Source: Ferrovibrio sp036381655 (lineage in GTDB: Bacteria; Pseudomonadota; Alphaproteobacteria; Ferrovibrionales; Ferrovibrionaceae). Taken from it: a stretch of 64,000 bases of DNA. The notes under the pieces are model-generated. The model worked only from the letters and a program-made list of their open reading frames with translations. It was not told the origin of the DNA and did not search any database. This document shows, in pieces, positions 1 through 8,360 of the stretch (position 1 is the first letter of the stretch; each line of letters starts with the position of its first letter). Where the stretch lies: positions 1 to 64,000 of the forward strand of contig NZ_DASVCJ010000065.1 of the NCBI RefSeq assembly GCF_036381655.1, read 5' to 3'. The position numbers and the translations under genes are program-made.

Positions 1-1
1 C

Positions 2-1669
2 CTCACGGATGTAGAGATCCCGCCCTTCGATCTCGAGCGGCGTATACGGCTTGACCGCCGCGATGGTCGGAACGTTGGACCGAATGAGGGCGGTTGGCAC
101 GAACTCGACCACTCCGCCGATCGCCACCGCGACGAAGGTGAACGCGGCGAACCGGACGGGACGCGCCTCGAGGGTCCTGTGCCAGTCTGCCGATCGCGGC
201 TGCGCCATCGCCACGAGCGGAGGCGCCTGCGCTGACTCGCCTGCGACGAAGACGCCCTGACGGGCCGTCCGGTACAGGTTGTAGGCGGCGACGAGTCCGC
301 CAAGCGTAAACAGCGCCCCGCCGCCCGCGCGCAGCGCGTACATCGGCCGCAGGCGCACGACGGTCTCGAGGAAGTTCGGATAGCGCAGCGCGCCGTCCGG
401 TGTGAACTCCTGCCACATCAGGCTCTGGGTGATCCCGGCGACATACATGGGAATCGCGTAGAAGAGGATGCCGAGCGTCGCGAGCCAGAAATGGGCGTTG
501 GCCAGCCGCTCGGAGTACAGCTTCGTTCCGTAGATCCGCGGAATGATGTAGTAGAGCATCGCGAACGCCAGCCCGCCGTTCCACGCGAGCGCGCCGACGT
601 GGACGTGGCCGATCACGTAGTCGGTGTAGTGCGTCAGCGCATTGACGTTCTTGAGCGACATCATCGGCCCTTCGAACGTCGACATGCCGTAGGCCGTGAC
701 GCCGACGACCATGAACTTCAGCACCGCACTCTCTCTTACGCGGTCCCACGCGCCGCGCAGCGTAAGCAGCCCGTTGACCATGCCTCCCCAGGACGGCGCG
801 ATCAGCATGACTGAGAACACCGTGCCGAGCGACTGTGCCCAGTCGGGCAGCGCCGTGTACAGCAGGTGGTGCGGACCCGCCCAGATGTACAGGAAGATCA
901 GCGACCAGAAGTGGACGATCGACAGCCGATACGAATAGATCGGCCGGTTCGCCTGTTTCGGGATGAAATAGTACATCATCGCCAGGAAGCCGGCCGTGAG
1001 GAAGAAGCCGACGGCGTTATGGCCATACCACCACTGCACCAGAGCGTCCTGCACGCCGGAGAACAGCGAGTAGCTCTTGCTGCTGAACGGCGATACCGGC
1101 ACCGCCAGGTTGTTGACGATATGCAGCATCGCGATGGTGATGATGAAGGAGATGTAGAACCAGTTCGCCACATAGATATGCGGCTCCTCGCGCTTCATCA
1201 CCGTGCCGAGATAGGCAATCAGGTAAACGACCCAGACCAGCGTCAGCCAGAGATCGACGAACCATTCCGGCTCGGCATATTCCCGACTCTGGGTAATCCC
1301 GAAGACGTATCCGAGCGCCGCGAGCACGATGAAGAGCTGATAGCCGAAGAACAGGAACCAGCCGACCGAGGCGCCGCCGAACAGGCGCGCCCGGCAGGTG
1401 CGCTGCACGACGTAAAGCGACGAGCCGAGCAAGGCGTTACCGCCGAAGGCAAAGATCGCTGCCGAGGTATGCAGGGGCCGCAGCCGGCCGAAGGTGGTCC
1501 ATTCCAGCCCGAGATTGAGCTGCGGAAAGGCCAACTGCAGAGCGACATAAACGCCGGCGGCGAACGCTGCGACGCCCCAGAATATGGTGGCGATCACGAA
1601 GGCGCGGACGACGTCCTCGATATAGGGTTCGAAGGTTGCCCGGTTCGGGGCGGCGGCTAGTGCGGTCAT
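2..1669 (-). CDS. ccoN: cbb3-type cytochrome c oxidase, fused subunits I and II (CcoN-CcoO), partial
   Basis: Catalytic subunit of the high-affinity cbb3 terminal oxidase in the inner membrane. It reads in one frame from an ATG at 1669 to the window edge, so the C-terminus is missing (556 residues visible). CcoN landmarks are LHTSAAIF, the YGHNAVGFF segment, the GPHH pair and VIGHVHVG, which carry the expected heme and copper histidines. From about residue 495 the sequence changes to a CcoO start (WHRTLE, then one membrane segment, then KPYTPLEIEGRDLYIRE) with no stop, so the two subunits are fused. A TTGAC-N4-GTCAA box lies about 80 bp upstream. Codon choice changes inside the gene: His is CAT in the N-terminal part and almost always CAC beyond about position 915, which suggests recombination or a chimeric contig. 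The family call is secure; the origin of the left part is not. Confidence 0.93.
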   Translation of the reverse strand, partial: MTALAAAPNRATFEPYIEDVVRAFVIATIFWGVAAFAAGVYVALQLAFPQLNLGLEWTTFGRLRPLHTSAAIFAFGGNALLGSSLYVVQRTCRARLFGGASVGWFLFFGYQLFIVLAALGYVFGITQSREYAEPEWFVDLWLTLVWVVYLIAYLGTVMKREEPHIYVANWFYISFIITIAMLHIVNNLAVPVSPFSSKSYSLFSGVQDALVQWWYGHNAVGFFLTAGFLAMMYYFIPKQANRPIYSYRLSIVHFWSLIFLYIWAGPHHLLYTALPDWAQSLGTVFSVMLIAPSWGGMVNGLLTLRGAWDRVRESAVLKFMVVGVTAYGMSTFEGPMMSLKNVNALTHYTDYVIGHVHVGALAWNGGLAFAMLYYIIPRIYGTKLYSERLANAHFWLATLGILFYAIPMYVAGITQSLMWQEFTPDGALRYPNFLETVVRLRPMYALRAGGGALFTLGGLVAAYNLYRTARQGVFVAGESAQAPPLVAMAQPRSADWHRTLEARPVRFAAFTFVAVAIGGVVEFVPTALIRSNVPTIAAVKPYTPLEIEGRDLYIRE

Positions 1670-1747
1670 GCAGTCCTCGCTATGGCGCCCGGACGGGAAC
1701 AGACCCGTCCGGCGGCGGCATACTTGGCCCCGCCCCCGATTCCGGCA

Positions 1748-1761
1748 TTGACCCATGTCAA
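1748..1761. promoter_or_regulatory. FNR/ANR-type box between ccoN and the DUF2189 gene
   Basis: A perfect palindrome TTGAC-CCAT-GTCAA matches the FNR consensus TTGAT-N4-ATCAA with one symmetric change per half. It lies between two divergent genes. Placing the box at -41.5 puts transcription starts near 1713 (towards ccoN, with a possible -10 TATGCC at 1717-1722) and near 1796 (towards the DUF2189 gene). An FNR-type regulator is encoded at 4093-4845. Confidence 0.75.
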
Positions 1762-1848
1762 ACGCCGACGGGCAAACCTATGCAATACCGGCTAAAGTTT
1801 GCGACGTATCGCCGCAGAATGGGAAAGACGTCTGGGAGGTACTTGACT

Positions 1849-2619
1849 ATGGCCAGCATCAGTCAGCCGATTCCGCTTACCCGGTCCATCGTCGTGCGGC
1901 AGGTGCGCCCGGACCAGCCCTGGCAATGGCTGGCGTCGGGCTGGCGCGATCTCGCCAGCACGCCGGTTGTCAGCCTCGGTTATGGCAGCGGCCTGGTTCT
2001 GGTCAGCTACCTCCTGGTGCTTGGACTTTGGCAGGCGGATTTGCCCTATCTGGTTCTGCCCCTGGCCGGCGGTTTCTTTCTGCTCGCCCCGCTGATCGCC
2101 GTCGGGCTCTACGATACCAGCCGCCGCCTGCAAGCCGGCGAGCCGACCGGCCTTGTCATCGCGGTGACCGCCTGGCGGCGGCCGATGCAGGTGGCAACCT
2201 TCGGCGTCGTGCTGCTGTTGCTGCATTTCGCCTGGACGCGGATCGCACTGCTGTGGTTTGCACTGTATTTCCATGGCGAGGTGCCGCCGCTGGAAGCCAT
2301 CCCGTTTTATCTGATCGATGCGGAAAATCTGCCGTTCCTGGTGATCGGTGCCATGCTTGGCGCCGGTTTTGCGGCGCTGGTCTTTGCCGTTTCGGCGATC
2401 TCGCTGCCGATGCTGCTCGATCGCGACATCGACGTGGTTTCGGCGATGCTGTGCAGCCTGCGGACGGTACGGAAAAACCCGAAGGCCATGGCCCTCTGGG
2501 CCGGGCTCATCGTTCTGTTCACCGCCATCGGGCTGGCCACCTTCTTCGTCGGGCTGGGATTGCTGTTCCCGTTGGTGGCGCATGCCACCTGGCATGCCTA
2601 CAAGGATTTGGTCGGTTAG
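1849..2619 (+). CDS. DUF2189-like integral membrane protein
   Basis: A 256-residue membrane protein of unknown function resembling the DUF2189 family. I chose the ATG at 1849 because GGGAGG lies 9 bases upstream; the open frame extends further 5' without a comparable ribosome site. After an N-terminal stretch containing PDQPWQWLASGWRDL, which is typical of the family, there are about six hydrophobic segments (starting at STPVVSLGYGSG, then LPLAGGFFLLAPLIAVGLYD, and so on). The C-terminus ends VAHATWHAYKDLVG; a closing HATWHAYRDL-type motif is usual in this family. It diverges from ccoN across an FNR box and its end overlaps the convergent neighbour by 4 bases, so a role under low oxygen is likely but inferred from context only. 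Confidence 0.8.
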   Translation: MASISQPIPLTRSIVVRQVRPDQPWQWLASGWRDLASTPVVSLGYGSGLVLVSYLLVLGLWQADLPYLVLPLAGGFFLLAPLIAVGLYDTSRRLQAGEPTGLVIAVTAWRRPMQVATFGVVLLLLHFAWTRIALLWFALYFHGEVPPLEAIPFYLIDAENLPFLVIGAMLGAGFAALVFAVSAISLPMLLDRDIDVVSAMLCSLRTVRKNPKAMALWAGLIVLFTAIGLATFFVGLGLLFPLVAHATWHAYKDLVG

Positions 2620-3380
2620 CTGGCCGCCAGCCAGCGCCAGGCCATCAATGCCGCCAATACGGCGTTGAAGATCAGGATCGGCACCAGGAAACGCCGCAGG
2701 GATTGGCGCAGCCGCTGCCTCAGCACCACGCCCAATCCGCCGACGGCGAACAAGGCCGGCATGGTGCCGAGCGAGAATGCCGCCATGCCGAGCGCGCCGC
2801 GCCGCCAGTCGCCGCTGGCGCCGACAAGCAGCAGCGCCGAATAGAGCATGCCGCAGGGCAGGAAGCCGAGCCCCACGCCAAGCACGTAACCCGAAGCCCC
2901 TGTCGGTTTCGCAAAGAACGGCGCCAGCAGGCGATGCCAAACGCCGGCGATGCTGCCGAAACCGGCCACCGAACGTTTCGGCAGGAGCTGATCGGCGGCC
3001 AGGGTCAGGAACACCAGGCTGGCGGCTATTAGGGCAAAGGCCGGCACCTGCCCGCCGATCAGTAGCGAGCCGATGCCACCGGCAGCCACCGGCGCCGCCG
3101 CGCCCAAGGCGGTATAGGTCGTCAGGCGGCCGAAATGGTACGGCAGCAAGGCGGCACCGCGCAGCCGCACCAGCCGCGTCGCCTGATCGACCGGCGTTGC
3201 CGCCAGCCGATTGCCGACCTGCGCCAGCACGAAAGGCCCGCACATGCCGGCGCAATGCGCCGCGCCGCCGATCAACCCCATCAGGAACAGACCGGCCGGC
3301 AAGCCGAAGCCCGTCATTGCCGTCGCCACATCGCCCCTGGCGAAGGCCGTGCAGGCGGAAAGAAACCAATGCCAATCCAT
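2616..3380 (-). CDS. TauE/SafE-like (DsbD_2/UreH-like) membrane protein
   Basis: A 254-residue polytopic membrane protein. HCAGMCGPF near residue 43 and the later GFLPCGMLYSALL segment form the pair of Cys-containing motifs typical of the sulfite exporter TauE/SafE and cytochrome-biogenesis-like (DsbD_2) group. Relatives of this group often accompany cbb3 oxidase genes and are suspected to act in metal or thiol handling during oxidase maturation; that is family knowledge, not shown here. It is transcribed away from a perfect FNR box at 3414-3427. A TATAAT at 3403-3408 on this strand would place the FNR box over its -35 region, so repression is possible. No Shine-Dalgarno sequence is visible before the ATG at 3380, and the start could lie further in. 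Confidence 0.75.
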   Translation of the reverse strand: MDWHWFLSACTAFARGDVATAMTGFGLPAGLFLMGLIGGAAHCAGMCGPFVLAQVGNRLAATPVDQATRLVRLRGAALLPYHFGRLTTYTALGAAAPVAAGGIGSLLIGGQVPAFALIAASLVFLTLAADQLLPKRSVAGFGSIAGVWHRLLAPFFAKPTGASGYVLGVGLGFLPCGMLYSALLLVGASGDWRRGALGMAAFSLGTMPALFAVGGLGVVLRQRLRQSLRRFLVPILIFNAVLAALMAWRWLAAS

Positions 3381-3413
3381 CGCAGGAGCTTACTTCAAAA
3401 CCATTATAAGGTG

Positions 3414-3427
3414 TTGATCCTGATCAA
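3414..3427. promoter_or_regulatory. Perfect FNR box upstream of the hemerythrin-fnr genes
   Basis: TTGAT-CCTG-ATCAA is an exact match to the FNR/ANR consensus and is palindromic. It sits between the divergent TauE/SafE-like gene and the hemerythrin-like gene. Because fnr is immediately downstream of the hemerythrin gene, the box may allow FNR to control its own operon. Confidence 0.85.
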
Positions 3428-3443
3428 TGCCGCCGGCACCGGC

Positions 3444-4043
3444 ATGCACCACCGTGGCGTTATGAATCCAGCCGGCAACCTCGTCGAACTGCGCCAATCG
3501 GTAACGCCGGCCTTATTGCGGCTTTTCGCCGCGCTCGGCGGCGCGGCGCAGGACGGTTCGCCATTCGATATTCTTGCCGGCCAGCGGCTCTCGCTCGTCG
3601 CGGTTTGCGCCATCATGGACGCGTTGCCGAACACGCCGCCAGCCCTTGCCCGCAATATCGCGGCGGCGTTGGCTGGCTTTCTGCGCCACGACTATCTGGC
3701 CGTGATCACCGAGGAAGAGGATGGCCTGTTGGTGAAACTGCAGCCCCGCCTTCTGCTTGGCGACGACCTGGATGAAGCGATCCGGCAGCTCATGGAAGAG
3801 CATCGGCGCGACCGGCAGGAGGCTTTGCTGCTTGCCGCGAAATGCGACGAAATTGCAACTGGACTGTCCGATGGCGAAGCGGCCGCGACGCTGGTGGCGC
3901 TGCGCGCCTTTGCCGAGCGCCAACGCCGCCATCTTGCCTGGGAAGAGGCCATCATTCTTCCGCTTGCGCGTGATCGCCTGTCCTCGGACGATTTGTCGCA
4001 GTGGAAGCAGGCTATGAAAAAACGCCTTCACTCCGTAAAATAA
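3444..4043 (+). CDS. Hemerythrin-like protein with altered metal ligands
   Basis: A helical protein of about 199 residues in the hemerythrin HHE family, expected to bind a di-iron centre and sense or carry O2, NO or iron. The C-terminal half fits the family: ITEEEDGLL, then MEEHRRDR, then RRHLAWEEAIILPLA. The N-terminal AEH of relatives reads AGQ here (FDILAGQRLSLV), and the usual LHI before the acidic cluster reads LAVITEEED, so two His ligands seem lost or moved. The start is uncertain: ATGs at 3444 and 3462 both lack a ribosome site, and 3462 would be leaderless if transcription starts 41.5 bases after the FNR box centre. It lies 49 bases before the likely fnr start and is probably co-transcribed with it. 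Confidence 0.7.
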   Translation: MHHRGVMNPAGNLVELRQSVTPALLRLFAALGGAAQDGSPFDILAGQRLSLVAVCAIMDALPNTPPALARNIAAALAGFLRHDYLAVITEEEDGLLVKLQPRLLLGDDLDEAIRQLMEEHRRDRQEALLLAAKCDEIATGLSDGEAAATLVALRAFAERQRRHLAWEEAIILPLARDRLSSDDLSQWKQAMKKRLHSVK

Positions 4044-4092
4044 ATAGTGGCTTGAGATGCATATTTCCTGTCGGAAGAAGTGGGAGCTTCAG

Positions 4093-4845
4093 ATGATCAG
4101 CGGCCACAACGTCGTAGCGATGCAGCCGCGCCCACGGCCGGCCACGGCGGAACTGCCGGATGTTTGCGCCAACTGCACGGCCCGCAGCCTGACGATCTGC
4201 GCGCCGTTGACGGCGGACGAGCAGGCGGACGTCGCCAGCCTGACCACCAACCTCGCCTTCAAGCCGCGCCAGATGATCTTCCATGAAGGCGACGACGCGG
4301 AATACGTCTACAACATCACCGCCGGCAGCGTTGCGCTCTCGAAATCCATGGCCGATGGCCGCCGCCAGATCACCGGCTTCCTGGGTCCGGGCGATTTCCT
4401 CGGCTTCAATGCCCGCGCTCAGCATTCGGTCAGCGCCGAGACGCTCACCGATGCACGGGTCTGCCGCTTCGTGCGCCGCGCCTTCCATGATCTGCTCGCC
4501 CGCATTCCGACTTTGGAACACCGGCTGCTCACGGTCGCGACCACCGAGCTGGAAGCAGCGCAGGATCAGATCCTGCTGCTCGGCCGCAAGACGGCGATGG
4601 AACGGATATCGACATTCCTGCTGATGCAGATCGAGCGCGCCAAAACCCGCGGCGCCGTCACCAATCCCCTGCTGCTGCCGATGACCCGTGCGGAAGTCGG
4701 CGACTATCTCGGACTGACCATCGAGACGGTCAGCCGCTGCTTCACCAAGCTGCGGAAATCGAACATCATCAGCTTGCTGAACGCCGACCGCGTCAGCATC
4801 GACAACCCGGACGCACTGGCCGCGCTGGCCGATTCCGGGGACTGA
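4093..4845 (+). CDS. fnr: FNR-type oxygen-sensing transcription regulator (Crp/Fnr family)
   Basis: A 250-residue Crp/Fnr regulator. I chose the ATG at 4093 because GGGAG lies 6 bases upstream; an upstream in-frame ATG at 4057 is less likely. Residues C25, C28 and C36 (CANCTARSLTIC) plus C124 (VCRF) match the four-cysteine set that holds the oxygen-labile 4Fe-4S cluster in FnrN/FnrL/ANR proteins. The effector beta-barrel spans about residues 40-130. The C-terminal helix-turn-helix carries E211-TV-S214-R215, the E-SR recognition pattern that reads TTGAT half sites. Perfect and near-perfect sites of this kind occur at 3414 and 1748 in this window. It should activate microaerobic genes, including the oxidase at the left edge. 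Which alphaproteobacterial name fits (FnrN, FnrL or AadR) cannot be decided here. Confidence 0.92.
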   Translation: MISGHNVVAMQPRPRPATAELPDVCANCTARSLTICAPLTADEQADVASLTTNLAFKPRQMIFHEGDDAEYVYNITAGSVALSKSMADGRRQITGFLGPGDFLGFNARAQHSVSAETLTDARVCRFVRRAFHDLLARIPTLEHRLLTVATTELEAAQDQILLLGRKTAMERISTFLLMQIERAKTRGAVTNPLLLPMTRAEVGDYLGLTIETVSRCFTKLRKSNIISLLNADRVSIDNPDALAALADSGD

Positions 4846-4852
4846 TTCGCGC

Positions 4853-4896
4853 TGAGGCGTTTGCCTCAACGTCGCAGACTATGCCGCATACGCGGC
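4853..4896. terminator. Two short hairpins between convergent fnr and livF
   Basis: TGAGGC-GTTT-GCCTCA (4853-4868) and GCCGC-ATAC-GCGGC (4883-4896) are perfect small stems lying between the ends of two convergent genes. Neither is followed by a T tract, so a terminator role is only suggested by their position. Confidence 0.3.
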
Positions 4897-4909
4897 CTCT
4901 GCCGTGCGA

Positions 4910-5608
4910 TCAGACGCCCAGATACCGTTGCAGGATATCGGGCTGCTGCCGGATATCGGCGGCCGAGCCCTCATGCACGACATGGCCGTTGTTGATCACA
5001 TAGACCCGCTGCGCGAGCGCCAGCGTGGCTGCCAGATTCTGCTCGACCAGAACGATGGTTTGCCCCGCTGCGGCGAGGTCGCGGCAGGCCCGCATCAGAT
5101 CATGGACAATGACCGGCGCGAGACCCTCGAACGGCTCGTCCAGCAGGATGATCTTGGGATCGCGGATCAAGGCGCGGGCAATCGCCAGCATCTGCTGCTC
5201 GCCGCCGGATAGATCGGTTCCCCGGCTGCTACGGCGTTCCTTCAGCCGCGGAAACATCTCGTAAATCCGCTCCAGCGGCCATTTATTCTGCGCCGTCAGG
5301 CCGGCCAGAACGAGATTCTCCTCGACATTCAGGCTGCCGAAGATGCGGCGCTCCTCGTGGACGAGTTGCATGCCGGCCAGCGCAATGGCATGGCTCGGCT
5401 TGCCGGTGACGTCGTTGTCGTCGAAGATCACCGAGCCGCTACGCGGCCGCACAACGCCCATCAGGCTTTTCAGCGTGGTGCTCTTGCCGGCGCCGTTGCG
5501 GCCAAGCAGAGCCACCACTTCGTTGCGCTCCACCCGCAAGGAAACATCGAAAAGGATATGCGAATCCCCGTAATAGGTGTTGAGCGCCTTAGCCTCCAGC
5601 AAGCTCAT
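4910..5608 (-). CDS. livF: Branched-chain amino acid-type ABC transporter ATPase (LivF)
   Basis: A 232-residue cytoplasmic ATPase of the HAAT (branched-chain amino acid/amide) uptake family. Walker A is GRNGAGKST near residue 36, the signature is LSGGEQQ, Walker B is IILLDEPFEGLAP, and VEQN marks the switch region. The text HEERRIFGSLNVEENL after the Q-loop position is typical of LivF. It is the last gene of a four-gene minus-strand operon (binding protein, livH, livM-livG, livF), and its ATG overlaps the end of the livM-livG fusion by 4 bases, consistent with translational coupling. The substrate cannot be set from sequence; amino acids, amides or short organic acids are possible. Confidence 0.93.
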   Translation of the reverse strand: MSLLEAKALNTYYGDSHILFDVSLRVERNEVVALLGRNGAGKSTTLKSLMGVVRPRSGSVIFDDNDVTGKPSHAIALAGMQLVHEERRIFGSLNVEENLVLAGLTAQNKWPLERIYEMFPRLKERRSSRGTDLSGGEQQMLAIARALIRDPKIILLDEPFEGLAPVIVHDLMRACRDLAAAGQTIVLVEQNLAATLALAQRVYVINNGHVVHEGSAADIRQQPDILQRYLGV

Positions 5609-7449
5609 TCCAGCACCCCGCCGAGATAGGCTTCCTGAACCATCTTGTTCCCCTGGATTTCCGCCGGCGTTCCTTCGACCAGCACCCTGCCCTCATGCAG
5701 CACGGTGATACGCTCCGCCATCTCGAAAATCGCATCCATGTCGTGTTCGATAATGACGAGCGTGCGGCCCTGCCGGATCGACTTCAACAGTTTCACGGTT
5801 TCGACACGTTCGCTCGGGCTCATACCGGCCAGAGGCTCGTCCAGCAGCAGCAGGCTCGGCGAGGTTGCCAACGCCAAACCGATTTCAAGCCGCCGCTTCT
5901 CGCCATAGGCTAGCGCCGAGACGGGAATGTCCAGCCGATGCGTGAGGTTGACCAGCGCGGCGGTATGCATCACCTGCTCGCTCACGCCAGGCATGGTGTC
6001 GACATTGCGCAGAACATCGACGCGGAACCGGCCGCGGGCCTCCGCCAGTGCCGCTATGGTGAGATTCTCGCGGACGGTCAGGTTGGAGAAGAGCTGATTG
6101 ACCTGGTAGCTCTTGGTCAACCCCAACTGGCACACATCGGTAACGCTCATGCCGGTGATGTCGCGGCCTTCGAAGATGATGGTCCCGGAGGTCGGCGCCA
6201 CTTCACAGGTGAGCAGCTTGAAGAAGGTCGATTTGCCGGCGCCGTTCGGACCGATAACAGCCCGCAATTCGCCGTGCTGCACCGTAAAGTCGATGTCTCC
6301 GTTGGCGACGAGGCCGCCATAGCGCTTGGTCACCCCCTTGACCTGCAGGATCGGCCCCGACGAGCCGGTCAGGGCGTGACTGCTGGGCGGCAGCGGCGCC
6401 GCCATGGCGGCCGCCGTTTCGGCAGCCGACGCTTCCGCCGGCTGTGCTTCGGCGGCACCGCGCGTCACGGTCAGCGCCCAAAGGTCCTTGAGCGCGCCGA
6501 TGATGCCGCGCCGCAGGAAGCAGACGAGCAGCACGAAAATCACACCCAGCGCCAGTTTCCACGAGGCGCCCAAAGCCAGCGGCCCCTGCAGGAAGTCGCG
6601 CAGGTAGAGCCACACCGTGGCGCCGACCAGGGGCCCGAACAGCGTGCCCAGACCGCCGATCACGGCCTGCATCACCAATTGTCCCGAAGTGTCGAAGGTG
6701 AACGCCTCGGGCGGCATGTAACCTTGAAGCACGCCGAGCAGACCGCCCGCCAGGCCGGCATAAGCCGCAGCGATGACGAAGACGAGATGCTTGTACTTCT
6801 GCACGTCGTGGCCGACCGCCGCGGCGCGCTGAGGATTGTCACGGATCGCAATCAGGATGTGGCCCACCGGCGAGCGCACGATCTGCCGGGCAATCACCAT
6901 GCCGATCAGATAGCAGACGGCAATGAAGCCATACATCGACCAGCCGCTGGTGATATGGATGGTGGTGAAGCCGAGATAGAAGGTCGGCGACGGCACGCCC
7001 GGAAGGCCGTTCTCGCCCCCGGTGAAAGCTGCCAGCGGCGAGTTCTCGACGAAGAAGAACACCTCGGCGATCGCCACCGTGATCATGGCGAAATAGATGC
7101 CCGTCCGCCGCAAGGCGATAAAGCCGATCAGATAGCCCGTGATCGCCGCCACCACGGTGCCGATCGCCAGCCCCAGCACCACGCTGGACAGGCCGGCCCG
7201 GGTCAGCAGATAGGCCGCGAAAAAGCCGCCGGTGCCGAAAAAGGCCGACTGGCCGAAAGACAGCAGGCCGGTATAGCCGAACAGCAGGTCGAAACCGATG
7301 CCGAACAGGCCGAAGACCAGAATACGGTTCATCGTATCCGGAACGAAGCCGGCGAATGGCAGGATGTAGGGCGCGATCAGCAGGCCGAGCGCGGTCAGGA
7401 GATCCGGCAGCCAGCGGCGGCGGAGCAAAGTGCGCTTTACCATGGTCAC
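5605..7449 (-). CDS. livM: Fused LivM permease - LivG ATPase of the liv-type ABC transporter
   Basis: A 614-residue fusion. Residues 1 to about 330 form a LivM-type inner membrane permease (GYTGLLSFGQSAFFGTGGFFAAY, later GGLGTLFGPLVGA). An Ala-rich linker (AEAQPAEASAAETAAAMAA) follows. From about residue 365 there is a complete LivG ATPase: GPNGAGKST, Q-loop with KSYQVNQLFSNLTVRENL, an ALAYGEKRRLEIGLAL signature region, LLLLDEPLAGM and IEHDMD. LivM and LivG are separate proteins in model systems, and fused versions are known in some bacteria. The GTG at 7449 overlaps the livH stop (GTGA); an ATG at 7443 is an alternative start. The fusion fixes one permease to one ATPase, while LivF supplies the other nucleotide-binding domain. 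Confidence 0.92.
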   Translation of the reverse strand: MTMVKRTLLRRRWLPDLLTALGLLIAPYILPFAGFVPDTMNRILVFGLFGIGFDLLFGYTGLLSFGQSAFFGTGGFFAAYLLTRAGLSSVVLGLAIGTVVAAITGYLIGFIALRRTGIYFAMITVAIAEVFFFVENSPLAAFTGGENGLPGVPSPTFYLGFTTIHITSGWSMYGFIAVCYLIGMVIARQIVRSPVGHILIAIRDNPQRAAAVGHDVQKYKHLVFVIAAAYAGLAGGLLGVLQGYMPPEAFTFDTSGQLVMQAVIGGLGTLFGPLVGATVWLYLRDFLQGPLALGASWKLALGVIFVLLVCFLRRGIIGALKDLWALTVTRGAAEAQPAEASAAETAAAMAAPLPPSSHALTGSSGPILQVKGVTKRYGGLVANGDIDFTVQHGELRAVIGPNGAGKSTFFKLLTCEVAPTSGTIIFEGRDITGMSVTDVCQLGLTKSYQVNQLFSNLTVRENLTIAALAEARGRFRVDVLRNVDTMPGVSEQVMHTAALVNLTHRLDIPVSALAYGEKRRLEIGLALATSPSLLLLDEPLAGMSPSERVETVKLLKSIRQGRTLVIIEHDMDAIFEMAERITVLHEGRVLVEGTPAEIQGNKMVQEAYLGGVLE

Positions 7450-8321
7450 GACCGTCCCTGCGAGCCGAGCAGTCCGTGTGGACGCAACATGAGTACCAGT
7501 GTCATCACTGCAAACAGCATGGCTTGAGATAAGCTTGGATCGAACATCGCCGTAATACTGAGGATTTCGCCCGCGATCAGGCCGCCGAGTACGGCGCCCG
7601 GAAACGAGCCGACGCCGCCGATCACCACCACTACGAAGGCTTCCACCAGGATCGCCTCGCCGATATCCGGCGTGATCGGCGCCACCGGCACGTTGACGAT
7701 GCCGGCAAAGCCGGCCGCCATGGCGCCAATGCCGAACACGATCATGAAGACGCGATAGACATTGATGCCGAGCGATCCGACCATCACCGCATCCTCGATG
7801 CCGGCGCGGACGATCATGCCGAGCTTGGTGCGGTACAGCAGGAGATACAGCACCAGCAAGGCGATCGCCACGATGCCGATCACCGCCAGGCGATAGGTCG
7901 GATAGATCATGAAGCCGAGATTGGTGATGCCGGTTGCCCAGCTTGGCGCCGGCACCGATTTCGACAGGCTGCCGAAGAAGAAACGGATCGTCTCGACATA
8001 GACGATGCCGAGCCCGAAGGTGACCAGAATCTGGTCTTCATGCGGCCGGCTGTAGAAATGCCGGATGATCAGCCGCTCCATCACGATTCCGACGAACATC
8101 ATGAAGATGGCGCCGGCCGCGATGGCGACGAGGAATGATCCGGATAACTGGTAGGCAACGTAACCGGCGTAACCGCCGATCATGAACATCGCGCCGTGCG
8201 CGAGGTTGAGGACACCCAGCGTGCCATAGATGATCGTCAGACCGGAACTGATCAGCGCCAGCAGAGCGCCGAGCACCAGCCCGTTAAACATCTGTGAAAT
8301 AAAATTAGGCCACGAGAGCAT
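7446..8321 (-). CDS. livH: Branched-chain amino acid-type ABC transporter permease (LivH)
   Basis: A 291-residue integral inner membrane permease. The sequence FNGLVLGALLALISSGLTIIYGTLGVLNLAHGAMFMIGGY is the characteristic LivH start (quoted here only as a family pattern), and ILVEAFVVVVIGGVGSFPGAVLGGLIAG is the conserved cytoplasmic coupling region near the C-terminus. About eight membrane segments are visible. It follows the binding-protein gene by 39 bases and overlaps the start of livM-livG, as expected for one operon. Confidence 0.92.
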   Translation of the reverse strand: MLSWPNFISQMFNGLVLGALLALISSGLTIIYGTLGVLNLAHGAMFMIGGYAGYVAYQLSGSFLVAIAAGAIFMMFVGIVMERLIIRHFYSRPHEDQILVTFGLGIVYVETIRFFFGSLSKSVPAPSWATGITNLGFMIYPTYRLAVIGIVAIALLVLYLLLYRTKLGMIVRAGIEDAVMVGSLGINVYRVFMIVFGIGAMAAGFAGIVNVPVAPITPDIGEAILVEAFVVVVIGGVGSFPGAVLGGLIAGEILSITAMFDPSLSQAMLFAVMTLVLMLRPHGLLGSQGRS

Positions 8322-8360
8322 TCCTCAACCCCGCGCACGGATCACGAATTCAACGATGGA

